Positions 31,422 to 41,236 of a DNA stretch of 64,000 bases are shown here, one piece after another (the first letter of the stretch is position 1; every line of letters starts with the position of its first letter). The notes under the pieces are model-generated. The model made no database searches. It was not told the origin of the DNA and worked only from the letters and a program-made list of their open reading frames with translations. Origin of the DNA: Aeromonas salmonicida subsp. salmonicida (lineage in GTDB: Bacteria > Pseudomonadota > Gammaproteobacteria > Enterobacterales > Aeromonadaceae); the NCBI RefSeq assembly GCF_001643305.1, contig NZ_LSGW01000012.1, positions 1-64,000 on the forward strand, written 5' to 3'. The position numbers and the translations under genes were made by a program.

Positions 31422-33314
31422 CTATTTTCTCAACGTGAAATCATAGTTCCCCTCACCATTATAAGAATACACTTTAAACCGATAATAACCACTGCTTGCA
31501 ACATAGTTAATCGCTTCATTCGAGGTGACGCTGGTGGATGTTGCCACAGATATCCAGGTACTGTTCTGCCATTTTTCCAGTGACAAATCGAAATCAGCAT
31601 TGCCGGGACCGATCAACACACCATACAGGGTTCCACCATCATATTGAAACCAGCTGCCATTCGGAATAACATGACTAACGCCCTTCCCACTCAGATAACC
31701 TGAGTAATTTTCTTGATTTGAATTACCCTGGCCACCGATGTCAAATGTCATTCGACTTGAGATAGCACTAATATTCGTCAATTCCAACCCTGAATCAGCA
31801 CCACTCCACCAGCGTGAATTGGTTCCTCGGCTGGACAGCGTATTTGGTTGAGTATCACCAAACGTGTCTTGCCCAGAAGCATGATACATATCATAAGTAT
31901 CACCAAGATTAGTATTTTTTTCTGGGTCACGATTCCCGTCCGCATGCTCCATCTGAACATATGGATACCACTCATTATTATTGGAACCATCAGGATCAAC
32001 ATGCCATACAATCAGACCTTGACCTGGCATATACTGATTTTGCCCGACTTGAGTTCTTGTCTCTATATAAAAAGCTTCACCGGCTTTATCCGGGTTGGAC
32101 CAGCGGTATAGTGTGTTGCTGTTAGCCTGATGACTCAATAGACCTGAAGGTGCATTGCTATTAACCGCAGGATTGAGCTCAGTGAGCGTTTCCCAGCCAC
32201 TCAATGAGCGAAAGTAGCCATTGGGTGGAACTGGTTTTTTATGTCTGTTACCGGTTACACCGCCATATCCCATAATGCAGTGCGAGCCAGCGGATCCTCC
32301 TGAGCTGCCATCGTAATCGTAAAGATCAGGCCAGCCGAACAACAGGTGTCCTGACTCGTGGATGAAGGTCCCGATAGATAAATTGCTATCCATGTTGGAG
32401 ATCTGGTATTTGGATGCACAGACCCCATCGGCACACCAGCGGTTCAAGCCACCTTGATGAGGCCATAGGCCCTGAGCCCAGCCACCACCAGTACTGCCAG
32501 AATAGAACACATTCAAACCACGAATATTGCCGTTACTATCTTTCGATATGGTCGAAAAGTCGAAGCCTTCGGTATATTCAAGCCAATCCAGCGCTTCGAC
32601 TATCAACTCTCTTGCTCTGGCACCATAAGTTATCGTGGGGTCTGTGTAGTAGGACTTATATTTCTTGGCCGTATAATATCCAACCACAGTATTGGTATAG
32701 TCTAATTTATTACCAGACACGGCACGAAAATAGTCCCGGATTGATTGTGCATTTCCATGGCATGTGTAACCGATTTGGTTGGTGTAGTTGATGACCTCAC
32801 TGGGTGGAATAGAACTGGATTCATCAGGAAATTGAATTAATATGGTCAACCCTCGAACATTACCTGTTACATTGGCATATTGATTGGCAAAACCACTGAT
32901 TTTGGGTGATTGGGCTTGATATTGTAAAACTTGTAATTGCCTGGCGTTACGTTGCACGATAGAACGCTTGGCATGTTGAGGAATATCAGTGTCCTTCTGT
33001 ATTGACCTGGTGTTAACACCATTCGATTCGGTAACCAGAATTCCGGTCGACTCAAACATTTCTTCATTTTCTGAAAGCTTGGCATAAGCGTAACCTTTCA
33101 GGGTATTGTCATAGATAACTGGATAGCCATCTTTAGTACGTTGATCTGCGTAAAGAGTTGAGCCATTGAGGATCAACTCAAGTGTCGAACCATCCGGCTG
33201 CGTAACCGTGTGATGATAGTTGACGTAAGGTACTGCGGCTTCCGTTTGAACAGCGAACATTACTGACCCTAGGATGGTTAAAATATTTAACCATCCTGCT
33301 CTTCCATTTTTCAT
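31422..33314 (-). CDS. Secreted M6-type zinc metallopeptidase
   Basis: 630 residues. Signal peptide to about residue 26 (AVQTEA), propeptide-like region, then a catalytic domain with H319-E320-S-G-H323 and D330 (HESGHLLFGWPDLYD), one residue longer between the second His and the Asp than in immune inhibitor A as I remember it. A later methionine lies in CIMGYGG. The C-terminal 90 residues (from about 540) resemble a bacterial pre-peptidase C-terminal (PPC) domain. Relatives act on host or environmental proteins. The gene is clearly richer in A and T than all neighbours, with codons such as AAT, ATA and TTA frequent, which suggests transfer. It interrupts the nuoN-chemoreceptor interval. Start supported by AGGAAG. 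Confidence 0.9.
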   Translation of the reverse strand: MKNGRAGWLNILTILGSVMFAVQTEAAVPYVNYHHTVTQPDGSTLELILNGSTLYADQRTKDGYPVIYDNTLKGYAYAKLSENEEMFESTGILVTESNGVNTRSIQKDTDIPQHAKRSIVQRNARQLQVLQYQAQSPKISGFANQYANVTGNVRGLTILIQFPDESSSIPPSEVINYTNQIGYTCHGNAQSIRDYFRAVSGNKLDYTNTVVGYYTAKKYKSYYTDPTITYGARARELIVEALDWLEYTEGFDFSTISKDSNGNIRGLNVFYSGSTGGGWAQGLWPHQGGLNRWCADGVCASKYQISNMDSNLSIGTFIHESGHLLFGWPDLYDYDGSSGGSAGSHCIMGYGGVTGNRHKKPVPPNGYFRSLSGWETLTELNPAVNSNAPSGLLSHQANSNTLYRWSNPDKAGEAFYIETRTQVGQNQYMPGQGLIVWHVDPDGSNNNEWYPYVQMEHADGNRDPEKNTNLGDTYDMYHASGQDTFGDTQPNTLSSRGTNSRWWSGADSGLELTNISAISSRMTFDIGGQGNSNQENYSGYLSGKGVSHVIPNGSWFQYDGGTLYGVLIGPGNADFDLSLEKWQNSTWISVATSTSVTSNEAINYVASSGYYRFKVYSYNGEGNYDFTLRK

Positions 33315-33476
33315 TTTATCTTCCTTGTGAGTCCCGTGCAGAATAAGTCTTATATCCAGTTCACCAAGGGAGCAAATTTTATTTTCAAACTGGGATGTGT
33401 GTAACCATTCACCAGCGTGAATTCAAACAGAACCATGTCATTTTTGTGGTTATATCCCTGCTCAGGGAATCGCTCA

Positions 33477-33868
33477 GGTATTCCCATGACATTGGGCTTT
33501 ATCGGCAAGTTTTATCTTGTTGGCGTGACGGTCAAAGCCCGGCTGTGGTGGTTCTCTGGCGCCATAGTGCTCGGCAGCGCCCTGGGCGCTCTACTACTAC
33601 TTGAGGGTCATGATCACCCTCTATGTGCGCGAACCCGGCATGCTGATGCGTGATGCCAAGGGCGACTGGACCGCCACCTCGGGCTGGTGGTACTGCGCTC
33701 CGCCATCAAGGTGGTGGCACTGGGCATCTATCCCCAACCGGTCATCAGCCAGGTGCAGGGCTTGCAGAACCGGGTCTTGCGCCAGCCCCCAATGCCCCTT
33801 GTGTCAGGCACCGTTGGCCATCTTCCAGATATGAAAAAATCCGAAACCGGCTTGGCTGGTTTCGGATT
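33477..33868 (+). pseudogene. Decayed duplicate of the nuoN 3' end plus its terminator
   Basis: Aligns by eye with 30914-31318 over its whole length: the last roughly 310 bases of nuoN, the following spacer (CCAATGCCCCTTGTGTCAGGCA) and the terminator hairpin. Differences include many substitutions, a one-base insertion after GCCCTGGG (near 33584), a four-base loss near 33683 and loss of the TAA stop. It cannot encode a NuoN end. It lies directly upstream of the peptidase promoter side and marks the right end of the AT-rich insertion. A partly similar stretch may extend left to about 33440. Confidence 0.88.
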
Positions 33869-33972
33869 TCTTATGCGCATATCAGGGTTATCAAGGTGCC
33901 ACAGATATCCCTCTGCGTGGGTCCATCCCCCTGGGCGACCTTAATGATGGCGGCGCCAGGGACCAGTGGGCA

Positions 33973-35607
33973 TCACTGGATACGGTAACGAGAGATCTGC
34001 TGATGGATGCTCTCTGTGGTCACATTGAGCTCTTCCGCTGCGGCCGAGGTCTCTTCTGCCGTACTGCTGGTCTGCTGGACCACCTGTGCAATCTGCTCCA
34101 CCTGATGGGCGATGGATTCCGCCGCCGAGCTTTGTTCGCGGATGGCATTGGTGATTTCACCGACCTGATCCATGACCCGGTGCGAAGCATGGCGGATCTG
34201 GGTGATGATCTCCCCGCTTTCAGTGGCCATCGCAACCCCTTGCACCACTTTTTCCTCTACCTGACTCATCCTGAACACTGTGGCCTGAGACTCTTGTTGA
34301 ATCGCCTCCACCGTTGCCGAAATTTCCTGGGTTGACTGAGCCGTACGCTCAGCCAGCTTGCGCACCTCGTCAGCAACCACCGCAAATCCTCGACCTTGCT
34401 CACCCGCACGGGCCGCTTCAATGGCGGCATTGAGGGCCAGCAGATTGGTCTGGCCTGCGACGTCACGAATGACGTTCACCACACCGCCGATCCGGGAAAT
34501 GCCCTCGCCCAAAGCCGTCACCTCATGGGAGGCCTGGCGAATGGAGTCGGCAATCTCGTTGATAGCTTGCACCGTTCTCTCTATGGTCGCGCCGCCGTCA
34601 CTGGCAAGCTTGCCCGACTCGTTGGTGATACGGCTGGTCTCCTGGGTTCGCTGCGAGATATCCGTGATGCTCACCGTCATCTCCTCCACCCCCGCAGCAA
34701 TCAGACTGGTTGCATCATTTGCCTGGCTCGCGGAACTGGCAAGGTGCTGCGCAGCCTGGGAGAGCGACTCAGCCGTACTTTTTATTTGCAAACTGCCCAC
34801 CGAAAACTCAGTAAAGGTTTGCTGCAAGGTATCCAGCAGACGGTTGACCGCATTGAGCGTCAACCCAATCTCATCCTGCTGCTTGACGTCTGCCCTCAGG
34901 GTAAAATTCAAGTCGCGCTGGATCAGAGAAAGGGTCTGCATAGCAAGTCGAAGTGGGTTGGCAACCTGATTGAACAACCAGATAAAAAGCCCCAGGGTCA
35001 ATATGCCGGTGCCACCGGCAATGAACAGCAAGGTTTGCAGGCTGCTGTCATAGTTCTCTTCTCCCTGCCGCTTGAGCGTCAGCCCCAGATCGACATTGAA
35101 CTTTACATGGCGCTCTATCGCCTGAGCAAACTGCCCAAACAGCGTCACGACGTTGTTCGCCAGATAATCTCTGGCCTCCGTGTTTTTGTTTTGGCGCGAC
35201 AGCAACAGAACCTTGTCTATCTCCAGATAATATTGGGCAATGATCCGCTGATCATCGTCAGTCAATCGCCTGTCTTCATCATTGGAAAGCATCTCGGCTT
35301 TATATTTCTCCAGAAGCGAATTGATCGCTGTCCGTATATCAGCGATATGCGTTTCAATCTGCTGCATCTTGCCATCATCGGTATTGAGTACATGTGTCTG
35401 GATCAGTGCATGCAGCTCATAGAAATCGGCCTGCACCTCCTTGATCAAGGATATGCTTGGCACTGTATTATCCGTCACATAACTCAGATCCTGGTTGGAC
35501 GCCGCGAGGCGATTGATACTGAACCAACTGAGAAAAACGAGAGCCACCATCACCAGCAAGGCTATCAGTTGAAGCCGGCGCGCAATGTTCATAACCGCAT
35601 ACTCCAT
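33973..35607 (-). CDS. Methyl-accepting chemotaxis protein (four-helix-bundle sensor)
   Basis: 544 residues from ATG 35607 (AGGGAG 7 bases upstream). N-terminal helix ([18 protein letters not shown]), a periplasmic helical domain of about 150 residues of the 4HB_MCP type, a second helix ([21 protein letters not shown], near 195-215), HAMP, then the long signalling coiled coil. The hairpin tip is intact ([30 protein letters not shown]). No C-terminal receptor-tether pentapeptide is present. The ligand is unknown. It lies next to the nuoN duplicate and runs towards it. Confidence 0.93.
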   Translation of the reverse strand: MEYAVMNIARRLQLIALLVMVALVFLSWFSINRLAASNQDLSYVTDNTVPSISLIKEVQADFYELHALIQTHVLNTDDGKMQQIETHIADIRTAINSLLEKYKAEMLSNDEDRRLTDDDQRIIAQYYLEIDKVLLLSRQNKNTEARDYLANNVVTLFGQFAQAIERHVKFNVDLGLTLKRQGEENYDSSLQTLLFIAGGTGILTLGLFIWLFNQVANPLRLAMQTLSLIQRDLNFTLRADVKQQDEIGLTLNAVNRLLDTLQQTFTEFSVGSLQIKSTAESLSQAAQHLASSASQANDATSLIAAGVEEMTVSITDISQRTQETSRITNESGKLASDGGATIERTVQAINEIADSIRQASHEVTALGEGISRIGGVVNVIRDVAGQTNLLALNAAIEAARAGEQGRGFAVVADEVRKLAERTAQSTQEISATVEAIQQESQATVFRMSQVEEKVVQGVAMATESGEIITQIRHASHRVMDQVGEITNAIREQSSAAESIAHQVEQIAQVVQQTSSTAEETSAAAEELNVTTESIHQQISRYRIQ

Positions 35608-35966
35608 AAGGAAACTCCCTAGCAGTGTAGACGATGCATAAACAAAAAATGGTCTGCGAAACGGGCCGTTTCATTGCATACCCTGGCCGGCCGGCCGCGC
35701 CTTTTTGACTCGCGCTTATTCGGGACTTTGCCACTCCCCCAGGCGGTGGCAGTGCCGTTCAGCGCATGCCCTATGTCTGTACCTGAACGCAATGCTGGAT
35801 AAACAGCAGGCCAGCTCACTGGGTCATACCCGCCAGCCAATAAACAAAGAGGGAGGCACAATGCCTCCCTCTTGTTATTCACACCTGTCACAAACGGGCC
35901 AAGGATTGGATCCCCTGAGCACATTGCCCAAAAAACCGTTTTGCCTGCAAGGGCTGGCGAGTCAGG
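35608..35966. other. Intergenic region between chemoreceptor and secF
   Basis: About 360 bases without a credible gene. It contains the chemoreceptor leader, a GC-rich GGCCGGCCGGCC stretch near 35685 and the terminator at 35847-35873. A 101-codon open frame on the minus strand has unlikely composition and no ribosome binding site. Confidence 0.6.
35847..35875 (-). terminator. Terminator downstream of secDF
   Basis: Stem AGAGGGAGGCA / TGCCTCCCTCT with loop CAA (35848-35872), about 95 bases after the secF stop; A-rich on the left and T-rich on the right, so it may act in both directions. Confidence 0.75.
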
Positions 35967-36881
35967 TCATGCCGCTTCTGCCAGCTCTTCCTCTTTTTTC
36001 TGGTACGCCTGGGGCGTGAGTCCCAGCAGCTCCTGCACGGTCGATGCTACCGTGATGGAAGAGATGGTACCCACCAGGACGCCGGTAAACAGCGTGAAGG
36101 CGAAGCCGAACAAGGCATCCCCCCCGAACAGCAGCAGGGCTCCCACGGTAAAGAGGGTGGTCCCCGAGGTGATCATGGTGCGGCTGAAGGTCGCCTTGAT
36201 CGCCACGTCCGAGCACTCGTAGATGGAGAGTTTGGTGCGTGAGCTCAAGATGTCCCGCAGCCGGTCCGAGATGACGATGCTGTCGTTGAGCGAGTAACCG
36301 ATCACCGCCATCAGGCCGGCGATCACGTTGAGGTCAAACTCGATGTGGAACAGCGCCAGCAGCCCTATTGCCACCAGACCATCGTGCAGCACAGAGATCA
36401 GGATCCCGATGGCCTGGCGCCACTCGAACCGTACCGCCAGGTAGGCGGAGATGGCCAGTGATGCCACCAGCACCGCCAGCATCCCCTGCTGGAACAGCTC
36501 GGCGCCCACCTGGGGGCCGACTATGGTGGTGCGCAGCAGCTCCACCGGCAAGTTGAGCTGTTGACCCAGCATGATCGCCAGCTCCTCGGCCGGCCAGGGC
36601 AGCTCATGGGGCGGCAGCTTGATGAGCCACTCTCCCGGAATGCCGGCGCCATTGAGTTCGATGGCCCCTGCCAGCGGCGCGCTCAGCAGGGCGTTGAGTT
36701 CATGGGCCTCTTTCAATGTCTGGATACGAAACTCCAGCAAGATACCGCCGGTGAAGTCGAGCCCGAGATCCAGACCGTTGATGGCCAGCACGGCGATGCT
36801 CGCCACTGTCAGCAGCACGGAAATCCACAATCCAATGTAACGCCAGCGGGTCAGCCCCATGGCAACGATCATTCTCAACAT
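35967..36881 (-). CDS. secF: Protein translocase subunit SecF (paralogue)
   Basis: 304 residues, slightly shorter than E. coli SecF. RND-type membrane protein with six helices: first helix near residue 15-33, LGLDFTGGILLEFRIQT after it, then the C-terminal block VIGYSLNDSIVISDRLRD and GDALFGFAFTLFTGVLVGTISSITVAS. Works with SecD to pull proteins across the inner membrane using the proton or sodium gradient. There is a 115-base gap to secD. Because no yajC precedes the pair, this is probably the second SecDF set known from Vibrio and related genera. Confidence 0.9.
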   Translation of the reverse strand: MLRMIVAMGLTRWRYIGLWISVLLTVASIAVLAINGLDLGLDFTGGILLEFRIQTLKEAHELNALLSAPLAGAIELNGAGIPGEWLIKLPPHELPWPAEELAIMLGQQLNLPVELLRTTIVGPQVGAELFQQGMLAVLVASLAISAYLAVRFEWRQAIGILISVLHDGLVAIGLLALFHIEFDLNVIAGLMAVIGYSLNDSIVISDRLRDILSSRTKLSIYECSDVAIKATFSRTMITSGTTLFTVGALLLFGGDALFGFAFTLFTGVLVGTISSITVASTVQELLGLTPQAYQKKEEELAEAA

Positions 36882-36996
36882 AATTTTATCCTCGACAACA
36901 GCTGACTCGGGCTTCCCAACCGGAAGCGCGTGACGCAGGCGCGGAGCAGGCTCGAACGCGCGGCGCTATGGCACAGAGTAAATGCAGGGGTCACGG

Positions 36997-38799
36997 TCAC
37001 ACCCTCAGCAGCTTGGCGCTGCTCTTGCCCCACAAGGGGTTGATGATGGCGCGAGTACCCCAGATACCGGTCACCATGCTGGAGATGAGGCCCAGGATCA
37101 GGGTGATGGAGAAGCCCTGCAGCGGGCCAGAGCCGATAGAGTAGAGCACAACGGCACAGATCAGCGTGGTGATGTTGGCATCGAAAATGGTGCGAAACGC
37201 CGAGCGATAGCCAAAGTCGATGGCATTGGCAAGGCTGCCCCCTTCACGCAGGCGGTCCTTGATCCGCTCAAAGATCAGCACGTGGGTATCCACCGCCATG
37301 CCGACCGTGAGCACCAGACCGGCGATCCCCGGCAGGGTCAGTACGGCCCCCGGCAGCACGGCCAGCATGCCCACCTGCATCAGCAGGTTGGCGATGAGCG
37401 CCGTGATGGCAACCCAGCCAAACTTGCGATACCAGGCCATCATGAACAGCATCATGCCCGCCATGCCGAACGCCAGCGCGGTGAAGCCAGCCTCGATATT
37501 TTGCAGCCCCAGGGTCGGCCCGATTGAGCGCTCCTCCAGGATCTTCAACGGCGCTGTGAGGGCACCAGCCCGCAGCAGCATGGCCAGTTCCTGAGCTTCG
37601 GGTACGCTGGCAAGGCCAGTGATGCGGAACTGGTTGCCAAGGGCAGTCTGTATGGTGGCGACGTTGATCACTTCGCTCTGGGCACGCAGCTTGCCCTGGG
37701 CATTGGTCTTGTATTCGGTAAAGACGGTGGCCATGGCGCTGCCCACATGCTGGCGGCTGAACTGGTTCATCTTGCTGCCACCCAGGGTGTCGAGCACTAT
37801 GCTCACCTGGGGTTGTCCCATCTCCCCCATACCTGCCCGCGCATCGACTATGTGCTCACCGGTCAGTACCGGCTTGCGCGCCATGCCGACCGCCTGACCG
37901 TTGCGATCCGCCATGAAGAAGCGGCTCTCCGGCTGGGCCTGATAGAAGGCAAGTGACGCCGTGGCGCCTATCACTTCCTTGGCTTGCTTGGGATTGTGTA
38001 CCCCTGGCAGCTCGATGCGAATGCCATCCTGGCCCTGACGCTGGACCGAGGCTTCGACGATGCCGAGCTCGTTGATCCGTTTCTTGAGGATCGACAGGTT
38101 CTGGGTCACGGCGTTGTTGGCCAAGAGGGTGCGCTCGGCCTCGCTCATCACCAGTCGCAGCTCGTTGCCGCTGCGATTGAGGGTCCACTGATCCTGCCGG
38201 GTACCGGCAGCATCCTTGATGATGTTGAGCCAGGGAGCCTGATCGGCCACCTCGGGCAGTATGACCCGCACCTCACCCTCGCTCACCCGGGCCACGTTGG
38301 CACCCCGCAGGCGCGCTTCACGGAACTGGCTGCGCAGCATGTCCACCAGGTTTCTGGTCTGGTTGTCCACCACGAAGCTGAGATCGACCCCGATCAGCAG
38401 CTGGGAGCCGCCACGCAAGTCCAGCCCGAGCTTGATGGGAGCCGCGCCGAGCTGGCTGATCCAGGTCGGGGCATTGGAGTAGAACTCCAGGGTCAGGGCG
38501 GCGCTGTCATAGCCTTGCTGCTCCAGCAGCTGCTTGGCCCTTTGCTGTTCAGACTGGCTGCTGAACACCAGTTCGACCCGCTCTTTTTGTTGTACCTGTT
38601 TGACCGGCGCTATCTGGTTGTCGGCCAGCAGGGTGCGCTGCGCTTCTGTCAGGCTGGTCTGGCCATGCAGGCCCAGTGAGGGCTGCTCACCGAAGAAGGT
38701 AGGCAGGGAGTAAAACGCGAAAGTGAACAGCATGAGCAGCAGCAGGGCGTACTGCCACTTGCTCATGCGGTTCAGGGTGATACGACTCTTTTTTCTCAT
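36997..38799 (-). CDS. secD: Protein translocase subunit SecD (paralogue)
   Basis: 600 residues from ATG 38799; the frame is open further upstream but without a start signal. First helix (WQYALLLLMLFTFAFYSL), the P1 periplasmic domain starting with LGLDLRGGSQLLIGVDL (canonical SecD has LGLDLRGGVHFL), a P1 head with LPGV, and the six-helix RND block with GMAVDTHVLIFERIKDRLREG. The altered LRGGSQLL signature and missing yajC point to the second SecDF type. Partner of the downstream secF. Confidence 0.9.
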   Translation of the reverse strand: MRKKSRITLNRMSKWQYALLLLMLFTFAFYSLPTFFGEQPSLGLHGQTSLTEAQRTLLADNQIAPVKQVQQKERVELVFSSQSEQQRAKQLLEQQGYDSAALTLEFYSNAPTWISQLGAAPIKLGLDLRGGSQLLIGVDLSFVVDNQTRNLVDMLRSQFREARLRGANVARVSEGEVRVILPEVADQAPWLNIIKDAAGTRQDQWTLNRSGNELRLVMSEAERTLLANNAVTQNLSILKKRINELGIVEASVQRQGQDGIRIELPGVHNPKQAKEVIGATASLAFYQAQPESRFFMADRNGQAVGMARKPVLTGEHIVDARAGMGEMGQPQVSIVLDTLGGSKMNQFSRQHVGSAMATVFTEYKTNAQGKLRAQSEVINVATIQTALGNQFRITGLASVPEAQELAMLLRAGALTAPLKILEERSIGPTLGLQNIEAGFTALAFGMAGMMLFMMAWYRKFGWVAITALIANLLMQVGMLAVLPGAVLTLPGIAGLVLTVGMAVDTHVLIFERIKDRLREGGSLANAIDFGYRSAFRTIFDANITTLICAVVLYSIGSGPLQGFSITLILGLISSMVTGIWGTRAIINPLWGKSSAKLLRV

Positions 38800-38957
38800 G
38801 GCAAAAGCCTCTGTCAGGAGAAGGCGGCGGGCACGCACACCAAAAAGGTGAACGGCACGCAAGAAAATACAAATGAGACAGTGAGCCTGTTCACGCGCGG
38901 TGAGCAGGCTTTACGGGAGGCGATGAGGCTGTGCAGTAAGACCGGACCCCATCGGGA

Positions 38958-39431
38958 TCAGGCGAGATAGCTCTGGGAGAAGCGGTATTGCAGGTGTTGG
39001 CGTTGCAACCTGTGCCGATGAATGGTGGCAAAGCGGTCGCGGAAACTGTTTTTGGGGGAGTAGAGGACGGCGTAGAACAGCAGGCCGCACAGCAGCAACA
39101 GGATCGCCTGCTGCGACCAGCTCATGATCAGCTCGTAAACGACGCTGCCGGGCTGACTATCGCTGCGCAGGGAGTGCTCGAGACGCAACAGGTGATTCTG
39201 GTGGGATCCGACAAACTTGACGATGCCGTCATCGCTGTCACTGGCACTGTGGAGCGCCCGCGAGCTGTCTGACTGCTCGCCTGTGCCGGCATCATTCATC
39301 ACCTGAGTGTGCTGGGAGGCAGACGGATGAGCAGATACCTCAAATCCCTCCACCGAGACGGTAGAGAGCAACAGAGTGAGCGAGATGAGCAGTGTCATCA
39401 GCGCCAGTTTCACTTTGTCCAGCAGGCTCAA
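38958..39431 (-). CDS. Small membrane protein of unknown function
   Basis: 157 residues if begun at TTG 39431, which has GGGA about 10 bases upstream; the open frame extends to 39497 and an ATG lies at 39398, so the start is uncertain. An N-terminal helix (LALMTLLISLTLLLSTVSVEG) is followed by a polar, Ser/Asp-rich segment and a second helix (QAILLLLCGLLFYAVLY) near the C-terminus. The tail is basic with many His and Arg. No family recognised. It lies between secD and the DUF6279 gene. Confidence 0.55.
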   Translation of the reverse strand: MSLLDKVKLALMTLLISLTLLLSTVSVEGFEVSAHPSASQHTQVMNDAGTGEQSDSSRALHSASDSDDGIVKFVGSHQNHLLRLEHSLRSDSQPGSVVYELIMSWSQQAILLLLCGLLFYAVLYSPKNSFRDRFATIHRHRLQRQHLQYRFSQSYLA

Positions 39432-39541
39432 AAAGTTAATTCCCAAATAATAGAAAGGGCAAACTACCACAGGGGCCCGCCAAGGACAAGGCGGCAAGGC
39501 TCATCACCTCGCCGCGCTGACCTTGCAATGCCCCCCTGCGC

Positions 39542-40399
39542 TTACCCCTCGGACATCTTTCTAAAGTCCCGGGCATAGTCCTTGAGCAGGGAGTAAAGAT
39601 GGGTGCGCTGGGAGATATCCAGCGACTGGCTCAGGGCGCTCAGCCAGTTGACGGTACGCTGGCGGGATTGATCCGTGTAGCCGGTGAAACGGCCATCCAT
39701 GAGCCCATCCCCCTGCTGCAACAGGGCGGTGAGCTGGGCACCGAAGTCCGGGCTCTGGCGCTGCTTCATCAGCCGGGCCAGCTCCTTGGTCCAGGCGGTC
39801 TGGAACTCCAGCCAGGGGGCTTGCAGCTCATACTGCCACTCCACCCACTGCGCCACCAAAGGCGCCTGCGCCGGTTTCACTTCGCCAATCCAGAACACCA
39901 GTCGCTCGTTCATCTTGTCGGTGAACTCCTTGAGCATCTCGGCCTTGGGCTTGCGGGCAAAGTCCTGCTCCCGCTCGGCCTGACGGGTGAGCCTGTCCTT
40001 CATGAACATGGCCACCTGATCTTCGGTCAGGGTGCGGGCCAGCCGAACGGCACGGGGAACCGTGTTCTCCAGGGTGCGGGTCAGGCTCTGCTGGGCCGCA
40101 TCCAGATGGCGGGAAACCTGCGCCGGGCTCATGGGGCTCGCGACCGCCTTGGCCAGGGCATCGAGATCATCGGCATAACGAGGCACCTCGTGCTGACGGT
40201 GCCAGGCCATCAGCCCTTTGACCTCATGATCCAGCAAGCGCTTCTGGCTAGAGTCCAGCGAGAAGTAGTCATCCAGCTGCCAGACGATGGCCACGTCCAG
40301 CCAGTAATAGACAACGCGGGTGGAACAGCCCACCAGCAGCAGGCAGAGCAACAACAGACTCCAGCTGCGGGGCTGACGCCAGGAAAAGGTGGTCATCAT
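39542..40399 (-). CDS. DUF6279-type lipoprotein
   Basis: 285 residues. Lipobox LLLVGCST puts the lipidated cysteine near residue 25. The mature part is helical and rich in charged residues (LDDYFSLDSSQKRLLDHEVKGLMAWHRQHEVPRY), the pattern I associate with DUF6279 proteins. Function unknown. It is the last gene of a leftward cluster starting at hinT, four bases after thiK. Confidence 0.8.
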   Translation of the reverse strand: MMTTFSWRQPRSWSLLLLCLLLVGCSTRVVYYWLDVAIVWQLDDYFSLDSSQKRLLDHEVKGLMAWHRQHEVPRYADDLDALAKAVASPMSPAQVSRHLDAAQQSLTRTLENTVPRAVRLARTLTEDQVAMFMKDRLTRQAEREQDFARKPKAEMLKEFTDKMNERLVFWIGEVKPAQAPLVAQWVEWQYELQAPWLEFQTAWTKELARLMKQRQSPDFGAQLTALLQQGDGLMDGRFTGYTDQSRQRTVNWLSALSQSLDISQRTHLYSLLKDYARDFRKMSEG

Positions 40400-40402
40400 G
40401 CA

Positions 40403-41236
40403 CTACTCCAAACGTTGACGATTCATGTCGATCAGGGCCTGATAATCAGGCTCGGCTTGTTGCTCGGCCATCAGCAGGGCCCACAGCAGGCCAATGTAAT
40501 CGACCCAGGGCAGGAAGGCCTGACTCTGAAAGCCCTTTGCTCCCAGCGTCCTCCGTGCCCGCTCAAGATAGCGCTGTTCCAGTACCGCTCGCTGCTCGTC
40601 ATCCCAGCCGTGGGTGCGCTGTATGCTGGCGACCTCGAAACCGGGGTGACCGGCGGCGCCATACTCCCAGTCGATGACCCAGGGACGCGACCCCAACAAA
40701 TTAGCCGGATTAAGATCGTGATGGCAAGGGAGCCAGCAGTCGTCAGGCTCGCGTCTGGCAAGCAGCGCACGCTCCAGCGCAGGCAACCACTCGGGGATCC
40801 GGGCCAGGCGGCCGCGATAACCGGCGGCATGAGCCCGCACCGCCATCACGACGGCGGGCACCGGCAGCCGGTGCAGTCGCACCAGCACCTCAGCCAGCAG
40901 ACCGGGCTGATCGGCCAGGGGGGGTGGCGCCTCGGCCCAGTTTGGCTCGTCGCACCAGTCCAGCAACATCAAACCGCTGGCAGGATCGCTGTGGTGGCAG
41001 GGCAGCGCCAGCCCTTGTGCCATGGCGCCCTGATAGAGCTGCCACTCTGTGGCTCTGTCGATGCCGAGCCGATAGGGGTCAGGGTGACCAAGCCGCAAAA
41101 AATGACTGCGCCCCGAGGGGAGGCGCAGTCGATAGTTGCAGTTGGTCAGGCCACTGGCCAGGGATTCCAGCCGCCCCGAGCACCAGGGGACGGGCAGGCT
41201 GGCCAGCAGCTCGAGCTCTGCCAGATCACCAGCCAA
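40403..41236 (-). CDS. thiK: Thiamine kinase-like phosphotransferase
   Basis: 277 residues from TTG 41236, overlapping the end of lpoB; a later start is possible. It belongs to the aminoglycoside phosphotransferase/choline kinase fold: GLTNCNYRLRL (nucleotide loop), LPCHHDLNPANLLG (catalytic loop with H-D-N) and VIDWEYGAAGHPGFEVA (metal-binding D). The position directly after lpoB is that of thiK (ycfN) in E. coli, which phosphorylates thiamine. The function is therefore inferred mainly from position; choline or a sugar could be the substrate instead. Confidence 0.75.
   Translation of the reverse strand: MAGDLAELELLASLPVPWCSGRLESLASGLTNCNYRLRLPSGRSHFLRLGHPDPYRLGIDRATEWQLYQGAMAQGLALPCHHSDPASGLMLLDWCDEPNWAEAPPPLADQPGLLAEVLVRLHRLPVPAVVMAVRAHAAGYRGRLARIPEWLPALERALLARREPDDCWLPCHHDLNPANLLGSRPWVIDWEYGAAGHPGFEVASIQRTHGWDDEQRAVLEQRYLERARRTLGAKGFQSQAFLPWVDYIGLLWALLMAEQQAEPDYQALIDMNRQRLE

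Noticed and set aside
33417-33653. Open frames inside the nuoN duplicate as small new genes
   Set aside because: They are fragments of nuoN in shifted frames without a ribosome binding site.
35619-35924. 101-codon minus-strand open frame between the chemoreceptor and secF
   Set aside because: No ribosome binding site, unlikely composition, and it runs across the terminator of secDF.
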